In this document: piece by piece, positions 33,434 through 42,861 of the stretch | Layout: each line of letters begins with the position of its first letter | Position numbering within the stretch: the first letter of the stretch is position 1 | DNA from: Nocardia sp. NBC_00403 | GTDB taxonomy: Bacteria; Actinomycetota; Actinomycetes; Mycobacteriales; Mycobacteriaceae | Direction: 5' to 3' | Assembly: GCF_036046055.1 (NCBI RefSeq) | Contig: NZ_CP107939.1 | Coordinates: 496,001 to 560,000, forward strand | DNA length: 64,000 nucleotides | Made by a program: the position numbers and the translations under genes | Notes under the pieces: model-generated | Seen by the model: only the letters and a program-made list of their open reading frames with translations | Database searches by the model: none | What the model was told of the DNA's origin: nothing

Positions 33434-34462
33434 TCATACGTCTTCGAGCGCGGTAACATTCCGTTCCGGAAAATTCATCATTCGAGCCATTTTGTCGAAG
33501 TGAGGTTCGCCGAATATCCCGAAGACCTCCTTCCCTTCAGCCATATCCTCGCGCATCAACTGTGCCGCATGCGCCCGTCTGCGATCATGGGCATCCGCCG
33601 CGACCTGTTGGACCGGAGTCTCCACCGACCCACCTGCCGCCGGGTCCGCCGTTTCCCGCAACAACCGGTCTTCGTCTGACGCATCCCATTCGAATGGAGA
33701 TTTCTTCCTCTCCGGATAAAGCCTTTCCATTGTTCGCTTAAGTACTTCTCGCCTGTCAACATCGTCCGACAGAAAAGTGGAATGCATTTTCATAGTTTCC
33801 CGCAGATGCTCTTCCATTTCCGGTCGATAACCCTCCTGCGCACGAAGTGCCTGCGGTATCCGACGCAAGACGTAATAAGTGAAGACCACCTCCGGCTCGT
33901 GCCCCTTTTCTCTGATCAGCCAAAGCGCTTGATCATGAAAATTTTCCTCCAGCGATTCAATGGGAACGCCATGCTTGTGGGCCAGATACGCCAGGCGAAC
34001 AGTGTCTCCGCCAGCGGCCAGAGAAGCCGCCTCCGTGGGACCCGGCTCCCGAACCATGCCTTCGATGCGGAATGTACGGTTGCGGCCTTTCGTACGGTCG
34101 AGCCAGTCGTTGACGAGTTTGCCGAAAGCCTTCGATTGGGGATCAGTGGGGTCCGTACGGTGGACTACCCCAACGAAGATACTGTCGCCGGATCCAGCTC
34201 GCGCCACCCGATGCGGGGTGCGATCCTGACTGTCACCAGCCAGTCTCTGAACACTTCCGGATGGACTGTTCCGATCCCCTTCGTGGTTGCGATTGTCCAC
34301 TTCGAGAGAAATATCACCGTCCTTTTCCTCGATTTCTCGTAGACCCCCCTTGACGGTCCGCGTGACATCTCGCCAGCATTCCGTTACAGAATGCGCACCT
34401 CTTGGGATTTCTCTGCTCAAAATATCCTTGATGGCTGTGCAGACAGCGCTGAGTTTCCTCAT
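33434..34462 (-). CDS. Lower-GC cargo gene, possible TraB/TIKI-like protein
   Basis: 342 residues in DNA visibly less GC-rich than its surroundings. Tentative likeness to the TraB/TIKI/EreA superfamily: an early SIFVGVVHRTDPTD followed by RTFRIEG (compare GxxH and the conserved Glu), a central AAGGDTVRLAYLAHKHGVPI, and a late GIFGEPHFDKMARMM resembling the GxxH of the last motif. The start ATG (34460-34462) overlaps the TGA of truncated istB (ATGA) and AGGAGA inside istB serves as ribosome site, so expression may ride on istAB transcription. The sequence before residue 90 is unassigned. Function unproven; a defence or antibiotic-modifying role is only a guess. Confidence 0.6.
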   Translation of the reverse strand: MRKLSAVCTAIKDILSREIPRGAHSVTECWRDVTRTVKGGLREIEEKDGDISLEVDNRNHEGDRNSPSGSVQRLAGDSQDRTPHRVARAGSGDSIFVGVVHRTDPTDPQSKAFGKLVNDWLDRTKGRNRTFRIEGMVREPGPTEAASLAAGGDTVRLAYLAHKHGVPIESLEENFHDQALWLIREKGHEPEVVFTYYVLRRIPQALRAQEGYRPEMEEHLRETMKMHSTFLSDDVDRREVLKRTMERLYPERKKSPFEWDASDEDRLLRETADPAAGGSVETPVQQVAADAHDRRRAHAAQLMREDMAEGKEVFGIFGEPHFDKMARMMNFPERNVTALEDV

Positions 34463-34638
34463 TCTCCTACCATTGATGCGGCCAAAAACCCGCGGTAACT
34501 CTGTTGCTCACGTTCGGCGATCCCGACCAAATCGTCGAACTGGGAGCGGATCGTGAGCAGACGAAGCATCTGCAAGGCGGTATCGACCGCGGCGTCGGCG
34601 GCCTGCTCGGTCAGCCCGTGGCGGCGGGACGTGGTCAT
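34459..34638 (-). pseudogene. istB: istB (IS21 helper ATPase), truncated after 56 residues
   Basis: From ATG 34638 the frame reads MTTSRRHGLTEQAADAAVDT and then RSQFDDLVGIAEREQQSYRG, the unmistakable N terminus of IstB of this IS21 subgroup, and stops at 34459-34461 after FLAASMVGE. The whole AAA+ core is gone; the cargo gene begins at that point. It lies 7 nt after the istA stop, the normal istA-istB spacing. Confidence 0.8.
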
Positions 34639-34645
34639 CGCAATG

Positions 34646-35083
34646 TCATCCTCTCGCTGGGGGTTTCAGCCGCAGCAGCTGGTCATAGACCTCGACCGAC
34701 GGCAGCGGCCGAGAACCCTCGCCGATGCCTGCCCGGCCTTGCCGCGGATCTGCGGTTTACGCTCGGCGACATACGCGCGCACCCCGCTGGTACGACACCC
34801 CCGTCATGTCGTGCTCGTCGAGTGGCCGGCGATAGACGCAGGTGATCGTATGCCGTTGCTTGCGTGGCGCGCTCAGGTCCGCCCGCAGCATCTCGTCGAT
34901 GAACGGCTTGAACGGATCCAACCCATTGCCCCGCTGCGGATACGCCTTCCGCGGCCACGTCGACGCCAACGTCCGCCACCCCACCCGGTACTTGCGTTGC
35001 AACACCCGCCTCGACACAGCCGCACAAAAATCTCGGCGGATCGCCGCATACAGCTCCACCCTCGACAAACCGGCCACCAGCAC
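34646..35083 (-). pseudogene. istA: istA (IS21 transposase), internally deleted and frameshifted
   Basis: The N terminus reads VELYAAIRRD, then MLRADLSAPRKQRHT, typical of IstA. An extra G near 34789 (GVSYQRG where GVSYQRVRAYVAERKPQIR is expected) shifts the frame. After about 25 further residues the sequence jumps to the extreme C terminus, PLPSVEVYDQLLRLKPPARG, ending at TGA 34646-34648. At 438 nt against about 1.5 kb, most of the DDE domain is deleted. Confidence 0.8.
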
Positions 35084-35124
35084 GCTCCTCCGTCGCGACC
35101 GACATTCTGCCACAGGGTAATCAC

Positions 35125-35190
35125 GGGTGCCGTCGGAATTGGTGAACAACTCCCCCGACACACCCAGTGCCATCGACATTCACTAACAAC
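35125..35190 (-). repeat. IS21-like end repeats, istA-proximal end
   Basis: On the minus strand two motif copies read GGTTGTTAGTGAATGTCGAT and GTTGTTCACCAATTCCGACG. They match the other end in inverted orientation (about 20 of 27 positions for the outer copy). Confidence 0.65.
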
Positions 35191-35301
35191 CACCGCCGAA
35201 GATGTTGGGACGAAACCAGACTGGTTGCCTGAGCCGCGGATTCCTCGAAATACTGTGCACAGCAGTACCTTGCGCTGGTCGACAAGCGGAATTTGGGTCG
35301 A

Positions 35302-35307
35302 TAGCGT
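35302..35307 (+). promoter_or_regulatory. -10 element of the 35315 gene (leaderless)
   Basis: TAGCGT followed by 7 nt and the GTG at 35315. Confidence 0.5.
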
Positions 35308-35314
35308 GCTCGGG

Positions 35315-36343
35315 GTGACTGTGGAAAACGATCAATTGCTAAATGCCGTCGCGGAGTTCGAGCGTGCGGTGCGAGGAGACGAGCCGGCGGAAATCGCGCA
35401 GGCGCACGGCGAACTGCGCCACCTGGTCGGCGACGCGAATCCGGCGGCGCTGACACAGGCTGGTCCCCGGCTGGCCGCCGTGCTGGAGGATGTACCGCTC
35501 GGCGGCCGAGCGGATATCGCGGTCATGATCGGCTACTGCGTCGAGGTCGGCGCCGACCCGGTCTCGTGCGCGCCCCCGGTGCTCGCGAATCTCGCGGAAG
35601 TACTGGATGGCGCAATGGAATTGATCGAGCAGGTGTCAGCCATCAAGGACCTGGAACTGCCGGACCCCGAGGATATCGACGAGGAGAGCGAACTATTGGG
35701 GCTGATGTTCGAGACGTTCGGTCCCCAGGCCACCCTGTCCTGGTTGACGCTGTCGCCGTGGGTGACGGCATCGCTGTCCATGCTGCAGCGCAAGGCGGTT
35801 CGCCAGGGCCTCGGCCCCATCCGCGAGCTGCTGACACAGCGTTATCAGGCTTATCTCGAGGCTTCCGGCTCGGACGGCAAGGACATCGACTACGCGTTGC
35901 TGGTATTGGACGACGAGCCGCTGATAGCCCTGGACCGTGACACCGGCACCGGCTACCGGCTGCGCATGAGCGGGATCGCCGACAACTTCCAACTGCAGAC
36001 GTTGCTCGGCGACGCACTCATCGGTGGCGGACATCTCGCCGGAGAGTCGCCGTCGGCCGAGGCGGTCGCGGTCTCGCGCGATAGCGACGGCCGAGTACCG
36101 ACCGTCGTCTCATTCCTGTTCCACGCCCCCGACGGGACACGGATCTGGAACGAGGGCACACCGTCCGATATCCCGGTCATCGACGGCGCCCGATTGCTGG
36201 TGCTCGACGAGATGCCGTATCCACATCATTTCCCGGCGCTGCGGTACTTCCCGAGCATGCTCGCGGAGCTCGAGCTGGATCGGGCACTGAGCCCGACGGA
36301 GTGCGCCACCTGGTTCGCGCATGTGCGGCCCGCCGAGAGGTAG
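35315..36343 (+). CDS. Unknown soluble protein
   Basis: 342 residues, acidic. The N-terminal half is helical and repeat-like (EFERAVRGDE, then LANLAEVLDGAMELIEQVSA); the C-terminal half is mixed alpha/beta (FHAPDGTRIWNEGTPSDIP). No signal peptide, membrane span or catalytic motif found, and no family recognised. GTG at 35315 is preferred over 35306 and 35321 because it sits 7 nt after a TAGCGT -10. It begins about 100 bp beyond the IS21 remnant, so the remnant may have landed in its upstream region. Confidence 0.65.
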   Translation: MTVENDQLLNAVAEFERAVRGDEPAEIAQAHGELRHLVGDANPAALTQAGPRLAAVLEDVPLGGRADIAVMIGYCVEVGADPVSCAPPVLANLAEVLDGAMELIEQVSAIKDLELPDPEDIDEESELLGLMFETFGPQATLSWLTLSPWVTASLSMLQRKAVRQGLGPIRELLTQRYQAYLEASGSDGKDIDYALLVLDDEPLIALDRDTGTGYRLRMSGIADNFQLQTLLGDALIGGGHLAGESPSAEAVAVSRDSDGRVPTVVSFLFHAPDGTRIWNEGTPSDIPVIDGARLLVLDEMPYPHHFPALRYFPSMLAELELDRALSPTECATWFAHVRPAER

Positions 36344-36368
36344 ATCTGAATTAGCTGGTCGGCCTGGG

Positions 36369-36983
36369 TCAGCGGGGCGCGTTCAGGGCGGCATGCAGGG
36401 TGGCCGCCCACTGATGGACGATTTCCTTGCGGCGCGCGGAGTCGTCGGTGAGGACGTCGGCCAGGCCCAGGCCGCGGGCCAGGTCGAGGGTTGCCTGCAC
36501 CAGGTGGTGGGCGACGGGGTCGGTGTCGTCGACGCCGAGGGCCGCCACCGCGCGGCGGTGGGAGATACGGCCGAATTTGGCTTCCAGAGGGACGATTCGC
36601 TCGCGCAGGGCCGGGTCGGCCGCGGCGTGGGTCCACACCTGAAGTGCGGCTTTGAACAGCGGACTCGTGTAGGACTCGACCAGACCGGCGACCACGGCTT
36701 CGGTGCGGGCGACGCCGTCGGCGACGGCGGCGACCGTCTCGGCTTCCGCTCGAGCCTGGTCGGTCCGGGTGTCGAACATGTACTCGAGTGCGGCGGTGAT
36801 CAGGTCTTCCCGGGTCGGAAAATGGTGCTGTGCCGCACCACGCGACACCCCGGCCCGTTCGGCAACGACCGCGACGGTGGCGGCGACCCAGCCGGTTTCG
36901 GCAAGGCAGTCGATGGTCGCCTCCAGCAGCCGCTGCCGGGTGGCCCGGCTGCGGTCCTGCTTGGGTTCGTGGGGTGTCGCCAT
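36369..36983 (-). CDS. TetR-family regulator of the acyl-CoA operon
   Basis: 204 residues. The helix-turn-helix is at about 30-65 (VVAERAGVSRGAAQHHFPTR), the form seen in TetR proteins tied to fatty-acid and acyl-CoA catabolism. It is the last gene of the seven-gene operon, 4 bp after the enoyl-CoA hydratase. A perfect 16-bp palindrome ahead of the first gene (45909-45924) is its likely operator, giving feedback control by an acyl-CoA. Binding is inference. Confidence 0.88.
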   Translation of the reverse strand: MATPHEPKQDRSRATRQRLLEATIDCLAETGWVAATVAVVAERAGVSRGAAQHHFPTREDLITAALEYMFDTRTDQARAEAETVAAVADGVARTEAVVAGLVESYTSPLFKAALQVWTHAAADPALRERIVPLEAKFGRISHRRAVAALGVDDTDPVAHHLVQATLDLARGLGLADVLTDDSARRKEIVHQWAATLHAALNAPR

Positions 36984-36987
36984 GGGC

Positions 36988-37770
36988 TTATTCTGCCCAG
37001 CTCGGTGGGCGGCGCTGCAGGAAGGCCGTCATGCCCTCGCGCACCTCAGGGGTTCCGAAGAAGCTCGCGGAACGTTTGGCGAGCTCCTCGGCCGACACAT
37101 CGAACTCGGCCAGGATTGCCGCGTTCACCAGCCGCTTGGCCTCGGCGAGGCCCTGCGGGGACCCCTTGCGCAGCTCCGCGGACAGCCGCGCCACCTCGGC
37201 CGCCGGATCCGCGGCGGTGACGGTGACCAAACCGATCTGCTCGGCGACCTCGGCACCGAACTTCTCACCGGTGAGGTAGTAGCGGCCGGCCGCGCGTGGG
37301 CTGAGCCTCGGCAGCAGGGTCAGCGAAATCATGAACGGCGCCAGCCCGATTCGCACCTCGGTGAGGGCGAAACTACTGCCGGGCCCAGCGACCACGATGT
37401 CGCAGGCGGCGACGATGCCCATACCACCGGCACGCACATTGCCGTCGATCTGCGCGATCACCGGTTTCGGAATTTCGACGATTCCGCGCAGCACACCGAT
37501 CATCACCCGGGTGCGCTCGTCGGCGGCCACGGCCGGATCGACGTTGCTCGCCTCGGTCAGGTCGGCACCCGCGCAGAAGGTATTGCCGGTGTGGGCGAGC
37601 ACGATTCCCCGCACCGCCGGATCGGCCGCCGCGTCGTCGAGGCCCTTCAGCAGCTCGGCGACCAGCTTCGAGGACAGCGCGTTGCGGTTGTGCGGTGAAT
37701 CGAGCGTGAGTACCGCGAAGCCGTCACGGACCTCGTAGCGCACGTACGGCGCGGTGGATGTCTCGGTCAT
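36988..37770 (-). CDS. Enoyl-CoA hydratase/isomerase (EchA7-like)
   Basis: 260 residues, crotonase fold. CoA/oxyanion segment HTGNTFCAGADL, and the second oxyanion element GNVRAGGMGIVAACD with the catalytic-region Glu in ALTEVRIGLAP. Its place beside FadE12/AccA2/AccD2-like genes matches Rv0971c (echA7). By analogy with leucine and acyclic-terpene routes it may hydrate the carboxylated enoyl-CoA. ATG at 37770. Confidence 0.88.
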   Translation of the reverse strand: MTETSTAPYVRYEVRDGFAVLTLDSPHNRNALSSKLVAELLKGLDDAAADPAVRGIVLAHTGNTFCAGADLTEASNVDPAVAADERTRVMIGVLRGIVEIPKPVIAQIDGNVRAGGMGIVAACDIVVAGPGSSFALTEVRIGLAPFMISLTLLPRLSPRAAGRYYLTGEKFGAEVAEQIGLVTVTAADPAAEVARLSAELRKGSPQGLAEAKRLVNAAILAEFDVSAEELAKRSASFFGTPEVREGMTAFLQRRPPSWAE

Positions 37771-37944
37771 CGAGTCTCCTGTGTCTCTGAGATGCTGCCC
37801 GTCACGCGGTGCCCGCCGCCCCGGCAGCTTTCGAGGCCCGGTCATATCGCGCAGGCCGAGGCATTCCGTGGATCCCGGCACTGGCCGGGATCCACGAAAC
37901 CGCTCTGGAAGGCGACGTCGGTCGGGACGACATGGGCACGGATA

Positions 37945-39105
37945 TCAGTAGGACTTCGGCAGGCCCAGGGAGTGCTGGGCGACGAAGTTCAGGATCATTT
38001 CGCGACTGACCGGCGCGATACGGCCGATCCGCGCTGCGGCGAGCATGGCGGCGAGGCCGTACTCCTTGGTCAGTCCCGCACCACCATGGGTCTGGATGGC
38101 CTGGTCGAGCGCCTTGATACTCGCCTCTGCCGCAGCGTATTTCGCCATGTTCGCGGCCTCGGCCGCGCCCATCTCGTCGCCCGCGTCGTAGAGCGTCGCG
38201 GCCTTCTGCATCATCAGCTTGGCCAGCTCCAGCTCGACCTTCACCTGGGCCAGCGGATGCGAAATGCCTTGGTGCGCACCGATCGGCGACTTCCACACCG
38301 TGCGTTCCTTGGCGTATTCGACCGCCCGCTCGATGGCGTAGCGGCCCATGCCCACGGCCATCGCAGCACCCATGATGCGCTCCGGGTTGAGGCCGGAGAA
38401 CAGCTGCATCAGCGCCGCGTCCTCCCTGCCGACCAGAGCGGTCGCGGGCAGCCGCACGTCATCGAGGAACAGCGTGAACTGGTGGTCCGGCTCGATGATG
38501 TCCATTTCCTGCGGCGTCTTCTGGAAGCCTTCGGCATCGGTAGGCACGATGAACAGCGCGGGCTTGAGCTTGCCGGTCTTGTGGTCCTCGGTGCGCGACA
38601 CGATGAGCACCGCCTCGGCCTGGTCCACACCGGAGATGAAGATCTTGCGGCCGTTGAGGATCCAGTCCTCGCCGTCGCGGCGCGCGGTGGTGGTGATCTG
38701 GTGCGAGTTCGACCCGGCATCCGGTTCGGTGATGCCGAAGACCATCTTGCCGCTGCCGTCGGCGAGCTTGGTCAGCCATTCCTGCTTCTGCGCGTCGGTG
38801 CCGAACTTGCTGATAATGGTGCCGCAGATGGCCGGTGACACCACCATCAGCAGCAGACCCGCGCCCTGGGCGGCGAGCTCCTCCATCACCAGCGACAGCT
38901 CGTACATGCCCGCGCCACCGCCGCCGTACTCCTCCGGCAAATTCACCCCGAGGAAGCCGAGTTTGCCTGCCTCGTCCCACAATTCGGTGAGCGGCTCGTT
39001 CTTGCGCGCCTTCGGGAGCACGTAGTCGCGGTAGTTGTACTTCGACGCGAGCGCGGCGACCGCCGCCCGCAGCGCCTTCTGCTCTTCGGTTTCGATGAAG
39101 CTCAT
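37945..39105 (-). CDS. Acyl-CoA dehydrogenase (FadE12-like)
   Basis: 386 residues. FAD-binding signatures FGITEPDAGSNSHQITTTAR and ILNGRKIFISGVDQA are clear, as is the C-terminal HGGAGLTKEYGL. The MCAD-type EGT catalytic Glu near the C terminus is absent (PVSREMI instead), as in the isovaleryl-CoA group where the base lies on another helix. ATG at 39105. Corresponds by order to Rv0972c. Substrate unknown, probably a branched acyl-CoA. Confidence 0.88.
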   Translation of the reverse strand: MSFIETEEQKALRAAVAALASKYNYRDYVLPKARKNEPLTELWDEAGKLGFLGVNLPEEYGGGGAGMYELSLVMEELAAQGAGLLLMVVSPAICGTIISKFGTDAQKQEWLTKLADGSGKMVFGITEPDAGSNSHQITTTARRDGEDWILNGRKIFISGVDQAEAVLIVSRTEDHKTGKLKPALFIVPTDAEGFQKTPQEMDIIEPDHQFTLFLDDVRLPATALVGREDAALMQLFSGLNPERIMGAAMAVGMGRYAIERAVEYAKERTVWKSPIGAHQGISHPLAQVKVELELAKLMMQKAATLYDAGDEMGAAEAANMAKYAAAEASIKALDQAIQTHGGAGLTKEYGLAAMLAAARIGRIAPVSREMILNFVAQHSLGLPKSY

Positions 39106-39250
39106 GCCTCCGCCTCGCTGACGCTCGGCTCCGGCATGCGTTCCGCACACTGGCACATGATTCGTTCGCTTCGCTCTCTCATTCAAATCTCCTTTGTCAT
39201 GCGGTAAACCCGCACCCGGTCGGCCTCGATGATCGCTGCGCGATGACTTC

Positions 39251-41254
39251 TCATCGGGCCTCCTGGTTGTCTTCGTCGACTGGATCCACGACGGCGAGCA
39301 CGGCGCCCACATCGACCTGCTGGCCGACCGCGACGTTCAGGGCGCTGAGCACCCCGGCGGCCGGGGCGGAGATGGTGTGCTCCATCTTCATCGCCTCCAG
39401 CCACAGGATCGGCTGGCCCTGTTCCACCAGGCTGCCGACCTCCGCACCGAGCCGAATCACGCTGCCCGGCATCGGCGCGAGCAGCGAACCGGTGGCCACC
39501 TGGTCTGCCGGGTCGCTGAAACGCGGCAGCCTGCGCACGCTCACCGGGCCCAACGGCGAATCGATGCACACCAGGTCGCCGTAGCGCGCGACCGCGAATT
39601 GCCTACGCACGAGGCCACGTTCGCCGGGCACCGCCAGCACGACCCGATCCGGTGTTGCCTCGACCAGTTCGAGACCGTCGTGACCGTCCACCGTCACGCC
39701 GTCGCGGGTGCAGAGGTAGCCGATGTCGTGGATGCCGGTGGTCCGGCTCTCGTAGGACTTGCGCTGCGATTGCGAGGGCAGGTTGCGCCAGCCCGCGGGA
39801 AAACCGCCGCCGACCCGTGCGGAGCGACGATTGGCTGCCGCATCAGCCAGCGCGGCCGCGACGATCGACAGCGCTTCGTCGGCCTCGGACGCCAAGGGCG
39901 CGGAGAGCGCCTCCAGTCCATGGGTGGTGAAGAACGCGGTATCGGTGTCACCGGCGAGGAAAGCCTGGTGCCGCAGCACGCGCACCAGCAGATCGCGGTT
40001 GGTCACCAGACCGTGAATCTTCGCGCGGTGCAATGCCGTAGCCAGCAGCCGCGCGGCCTCGGCGCGAGTGTCGGCGTAGGAGATGACCTTGGCCAGCATC
40101 GGGTCGTAGTGCACACCGACGACCGAGCCGTCGACGACACCGGTGTCCAGGCGCACACCCGGTCGATCGAGAACACCGAATTCGGTTGTCACCGAAGGGA
40201 TGTCGATGCGGTGCACAGTGCCACTCTGCGGCTGCCAGTCGTGTGCGGGATCCTCGGCGTACAGCCGGACCTCGATCGAGTATCCGCGCATCGCGGGAGC
40301 CGACGCGGCGAGCTCACCGCCCGCCGCGACCTCCAGCTGCGATCGCACGAGATCCAGTCCGGTGGTGCATTCGGTGACCGGATGTTCCACCTGCAGCCGG
40401 GTATTCATCTCCAGGAAGAAGAACTCGCCCGCCTCGTCGGCCAGGAACTCCACGGTGCCCGCACCGGTGTATCCGATCGCGCCCGCGGCAAGACGGGCCG
40501 CCTCGAACAGCCGCTCCCGCATTCCCTCGGTCCGTTCGACCAACGGGGAGGGAGCCTCCTCGATCACCTTCTGATGGCGACGCTGAATGGAGCATTCGCG
40601 CTCACCGACCGCCCAGATGGTGCCCTGGGTGTCCGCCATGACCTGCACTTCGATGTGCCTGCCCGTTTCGAGATACCGCTCACAGAACACGGTGGGATCA
40701 CCGAACGCGGACTCGGCTTCGCGGCGCGCCGCAGCGATCTGCGGCTCCAGCTCGGCGAGGGCGCGCACCACGCGCATCCCGCGACCGCCGCCACCCGCGG
40801 ACGCCTTGATGAGCACCGGCAGGTGCTGCTCGGTGACCTCGGCGGGATCGAGTTCGGCGAGCACGGGCACGCCTGCGACATCCATCATCTTCTTGGCGGC
40901 GACCTTCGAACCCATCTGTTCGATGGCTTCGACGGGCGGCCCGATCCAGACGAGCCCGGCGGCCAGCACGGTACGCGCGAATTCGGCGTTCTCGGAGAGG
41001 AATCCGTAGCCGGGGTGGATGGCGTCCGCGCCGGTGGCCAACGCGGCCTCGATGATGAGCTCACTGCGCAGATAGGTTTCCGCGGGGGTGTTACCCGGCA
41101 GCCGCACCGCGGCGTCGGCCTCGGCGACATGCGGTGCGGCGGCATCCGCGTCGGAGTAGACCGCGACCGTGCCGATACCCATGCTGCGGCAGGTGGCGAA
41201 CACGCGCCGCGCGATCTCGCCGCGGTTGGCAACCAAGACATTCGTGATCTGCAT
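39251..41254 (-). CDS. accA2: Acyl-CoA carboxylase biotin-carboxylase/BCCP subunit (AccA2-like)
   Basis: 667 residues. Biotin carboxylase domain (about 1-450) with ATP-grasp glycine loop KASAGGGGRGM and the active-site RLQVEHPVTE. A linker domain follows, then the biotinyl domain with EAMKMEH, biotin Lys about 623. Supplies carboxybiotin to the beta subunit that precedes it in the operon. Length and order match Rv0973c. The fused alpha architecture with a partner acyl-CoA dehydrogenase resembles methylcrotonyl- and geranyl-CoA carboxylases. Confidence 0.92.
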   Translation of the reverse strand: MQITNVLVANRGEIARRVFATCRSMGIGTVAVYSDADAAAPHVAEADAAVRLPGNTPAETYLRSELIIEAALATGADAIHPGYGFLSENAEFARTVLAAGLVWIGPPVEAIEQMGSKVAAKKMMDVAGVPVLAELDPAEVTEQHLPVLIKASAGGGGRGMRVVRALAELEPQIAAARREAESAFGDPTVFCERYLETGRHIEVQVMADTQGTIWAVGERECSIQRRHQKVIEEAPSPLVERTEGMRERLFEAARLAAGAIGYTGAGTVEFLADEAGEFFFLEMNTRLQVEHPVTECTTGLDLVRSQLEVAAGGELAASAPAMRGYSIEVRLYAEDPAHDWQPQSGTVHRIDIPSVTTEFGVLDRPGVRLDTGVVDGSVVGVHYDPMLAKVISYADTRAEAARLLATALHRAKIHGLVTNRDLLVRVLRHQAFLAGDTDTAFFTTHGLEALSAPLASEADEALSIVAAALADAAANRRSARVGGGFPAGWRNLPSQSQRKSYESRTTGIHDIGYLCTRDGVTVDGHDGLELVEATPDRVVLAVPGERGLVRRQFAVARYGDLVCIDSPLGPVSVRRLPRFSDPADQVATGSLLAPMPGSVIRLGAEVGSLVEQGQPILWLEAMKMEHTISAPAAGVLSALNVAVGQQVDVGAVLAVVDPVDEDNQEAR

Positions 41255-41262
41255 CGCGGGCC

Positions 41263-42861
41263 TCACATTCGGAAGACGCCGAAGCCATCGGCGCCCTTGA
41301 TCGGAGCGTTGTGAATGGCCGACAAGGACATTCCCAACACCGTGCGGGTATCGCGGGGATCGATGACACCGTCGTCGTAGAGCCGACCGGACATGAACAT
41401 CGCCAGCGACTCGGCCTCGATCTGGGCCTCGATCATGGCGCGCATCCCGGCGTCGGCGTTCTCGTCGAACGGCAGCCCCTTCGCCTCCGCGGCGGCGCGG
41501 CCGACGATGGAGATCACGCCCGCCAGCTGCGCTCCGCCCATGACAGCGGATTTCGCACTCGGCCAGGCGAAGACGAAGCGCGGATCGTAGGCACGCCCGC
41601 ACATGCCGTAGTGCCCCGCACCGTAGGAGGAGCCCATCAGCACCGAGATGTGCGGGACCTTCGAGTTGGAGACGGCATTGATCATCATCGCGCCGTGCTT
41701 GATGATGCCCTTCTGCTCGTACTCCTTGCCGACCATGTAGCCGGTGGTGTTGTGCAGGAACAGCAGTGGCGTGTTCGACTTGTTGGCCAGCTGGATGAAC
41801 TGGGTGGCCTTCTGCGATTCCTCGGAGAAGAGCACGCCGCGCGCGTTGGCGAGGATGCCGACCGGATAGCCGTGCAGCTCGGCCCAGCCGGTGACCAGGC
41901 TGCTGCCGTAGAGCGGCTTGAACTCGTCGAAGTCGGAGCCGTCGACAATGCGGGCGATCACCTCGCGCGGATCGAACGGAATCTTCAGATCCGGCGGGAC
42001 GATGCCGAGCAGATCGGCCGGGTCGTAGAGCGGATCGATCACCGCGGCACGCGGTGCGGGCCCCTGCTTTTTCCAGTTGAGCCGCTTGACGATGGCGCGT
42101 CCGATGCGGATCGCGTCCTGCTCGTCGAGCGCGTAGTAGTCCGCGAGACCCGAGACCCGCGCGTGCATGTCCGCGCCGCCGAGCGACTCGTCATCGGACT
42201 CCTCACCGGTGGCCATCTTGACCAGCGGCGGCCCGCCGAGGAACACCTTGGAGCGCTCCTTGATCATCACCACGTGGTCGGACATGCCGGGGATGTAGGC
42301 GCCACCGGCGGTCGAGTTTCCGAAAACCAGTGCAATGGTGGGGATACCCGCGGCAGAGGCCTGGGTGAGGTCGCGGAACATCCGGCCGCCGGGCACGAAG
42401 ACTTCCTTCTGCGTCGGCAGGTCTGCGCCACCGGATTCGACCAGCGAGATCACCGGCAGCCGGTTCTCGCGCACGATGTCGTTGATGCGCAACGTCTTTC
42501 GCAGCGTCCACGGATTGGAGGTGCCGCCGCGCACGGTCGGGTCGGGCGCGACGATCATGCACTCGACACCCTCGACGATGCCGATGCCGGCGATAGTGCT
42601 CGCGCCGACGTGGAATTCGCTGCCCCATCCGGCGAGCGCACACAGCTCCAGGAACGGGGAGTCCTCATCGAGGAGCAGCTCGATGCGTTCGCGCGCGGTC
42701 ATCTTGCCGCGCTTACGATGCCTGGCCAGCTTGTCCGGGCCGCCGCCGGCGATCGCCTTGGCGAACTCGGCCTCCACCTCGGTGAGCTTGGCGGTCATCG
42801 CCTCGGCGGCCGCCGTGTACTCCGGCGATCCGGTGTCGAGGGTGGTGCGTAGTGTCGTCAA
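41263..42861 (-). CDS. accD2: Acyl-CoA carboxylase beta subunit (AccD2-like)
   Basis: 532 residues, carboxyltransferase with two crotonase-like halves. N-terminal RHRKRGKMTARERIELLLD, middle FGNSTAGGAYIPGMSDHVVM, and C-terminal GSSYGAGHYGMCGRAYDPRF are MCC/PCC-beta signatures. The start is TTG at 42861, overlapping the stop of the FadE13-like gene (TTGA), so it is translationally coupled. Methylcrotonyl-type beta subunits have this AGHYGMCGRAY motif, suggesting a beta-methyl-enoyl substrate. Confidence 0.92.
   Translation of the reverse strand: MTTLRTTLDTGSPEYTAAAEAMTAKLTEVEAEFAKAIAGGGPDKLARHRKRGKMTARERIELLLDEDSPFLELCALAGWGSEFHVGASTIAGIGIVEGVECMIVAPDPTVRGGTSNPWTLRKTLRINDIVRENRLPVISLVESGGADLPTQKEVFVPGGRMFRDLTQASAAGIPTIALVFGNSTAGGAYIPGMSDHVVMIKERSKVFLGGPPLVKMATGEESDDESLGGADMHARVSGLADYYALDEQDAIRIGRAIVKRLNWKKQGPAPRAAVIDPLYDPADLLGIVPPDLKIPFDPREVIARIVDGSDFDEFKPLYGSSLVTGWAELHGYPVGILANARGVLFSEESQKATQFIQLANKSNTPLLFLHNTTGYMVGKEYEQKGIIKHGAMMINAVSNSKVPHISVLMGSSYGAGHYGMCGRAYDPRFVFAWPSAKSAVMGGAQLAGVISIVGRAAAEAKGLPFDENADAGMRAMIEAQIEAESLAMFMSGRLYDDGVIDPRDTRTVLGMSLSAIHNAPIKGADGFGVFRM

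Larger units (their letters stand above)
33151..35218 (-). mobile_element. Decayed IS21-family element with cargo gene
   Basis: Between inverted end sequences lie, on the minus strand, an internally deleted istA, a truncated istB and one cargo gene. The two ends carry tandem, inverted copies of a motif near GTTGTTnGTGAATnTnGACGGC, as IS21 elements do at their multiple terminal sites. The exact outer borders and any target duplication could not be fixed by eye, so limits are approximate. It cannot transpose on its own because both istA and istB are broken. Confidence 0.75.

Noticed and set aside
33129..33437. Minus-strand frame at the IS21 end as an istB C terminus
   Set aside because: No IstB-like residues; the DNA is better explained by the element's terminal repeat motifs.
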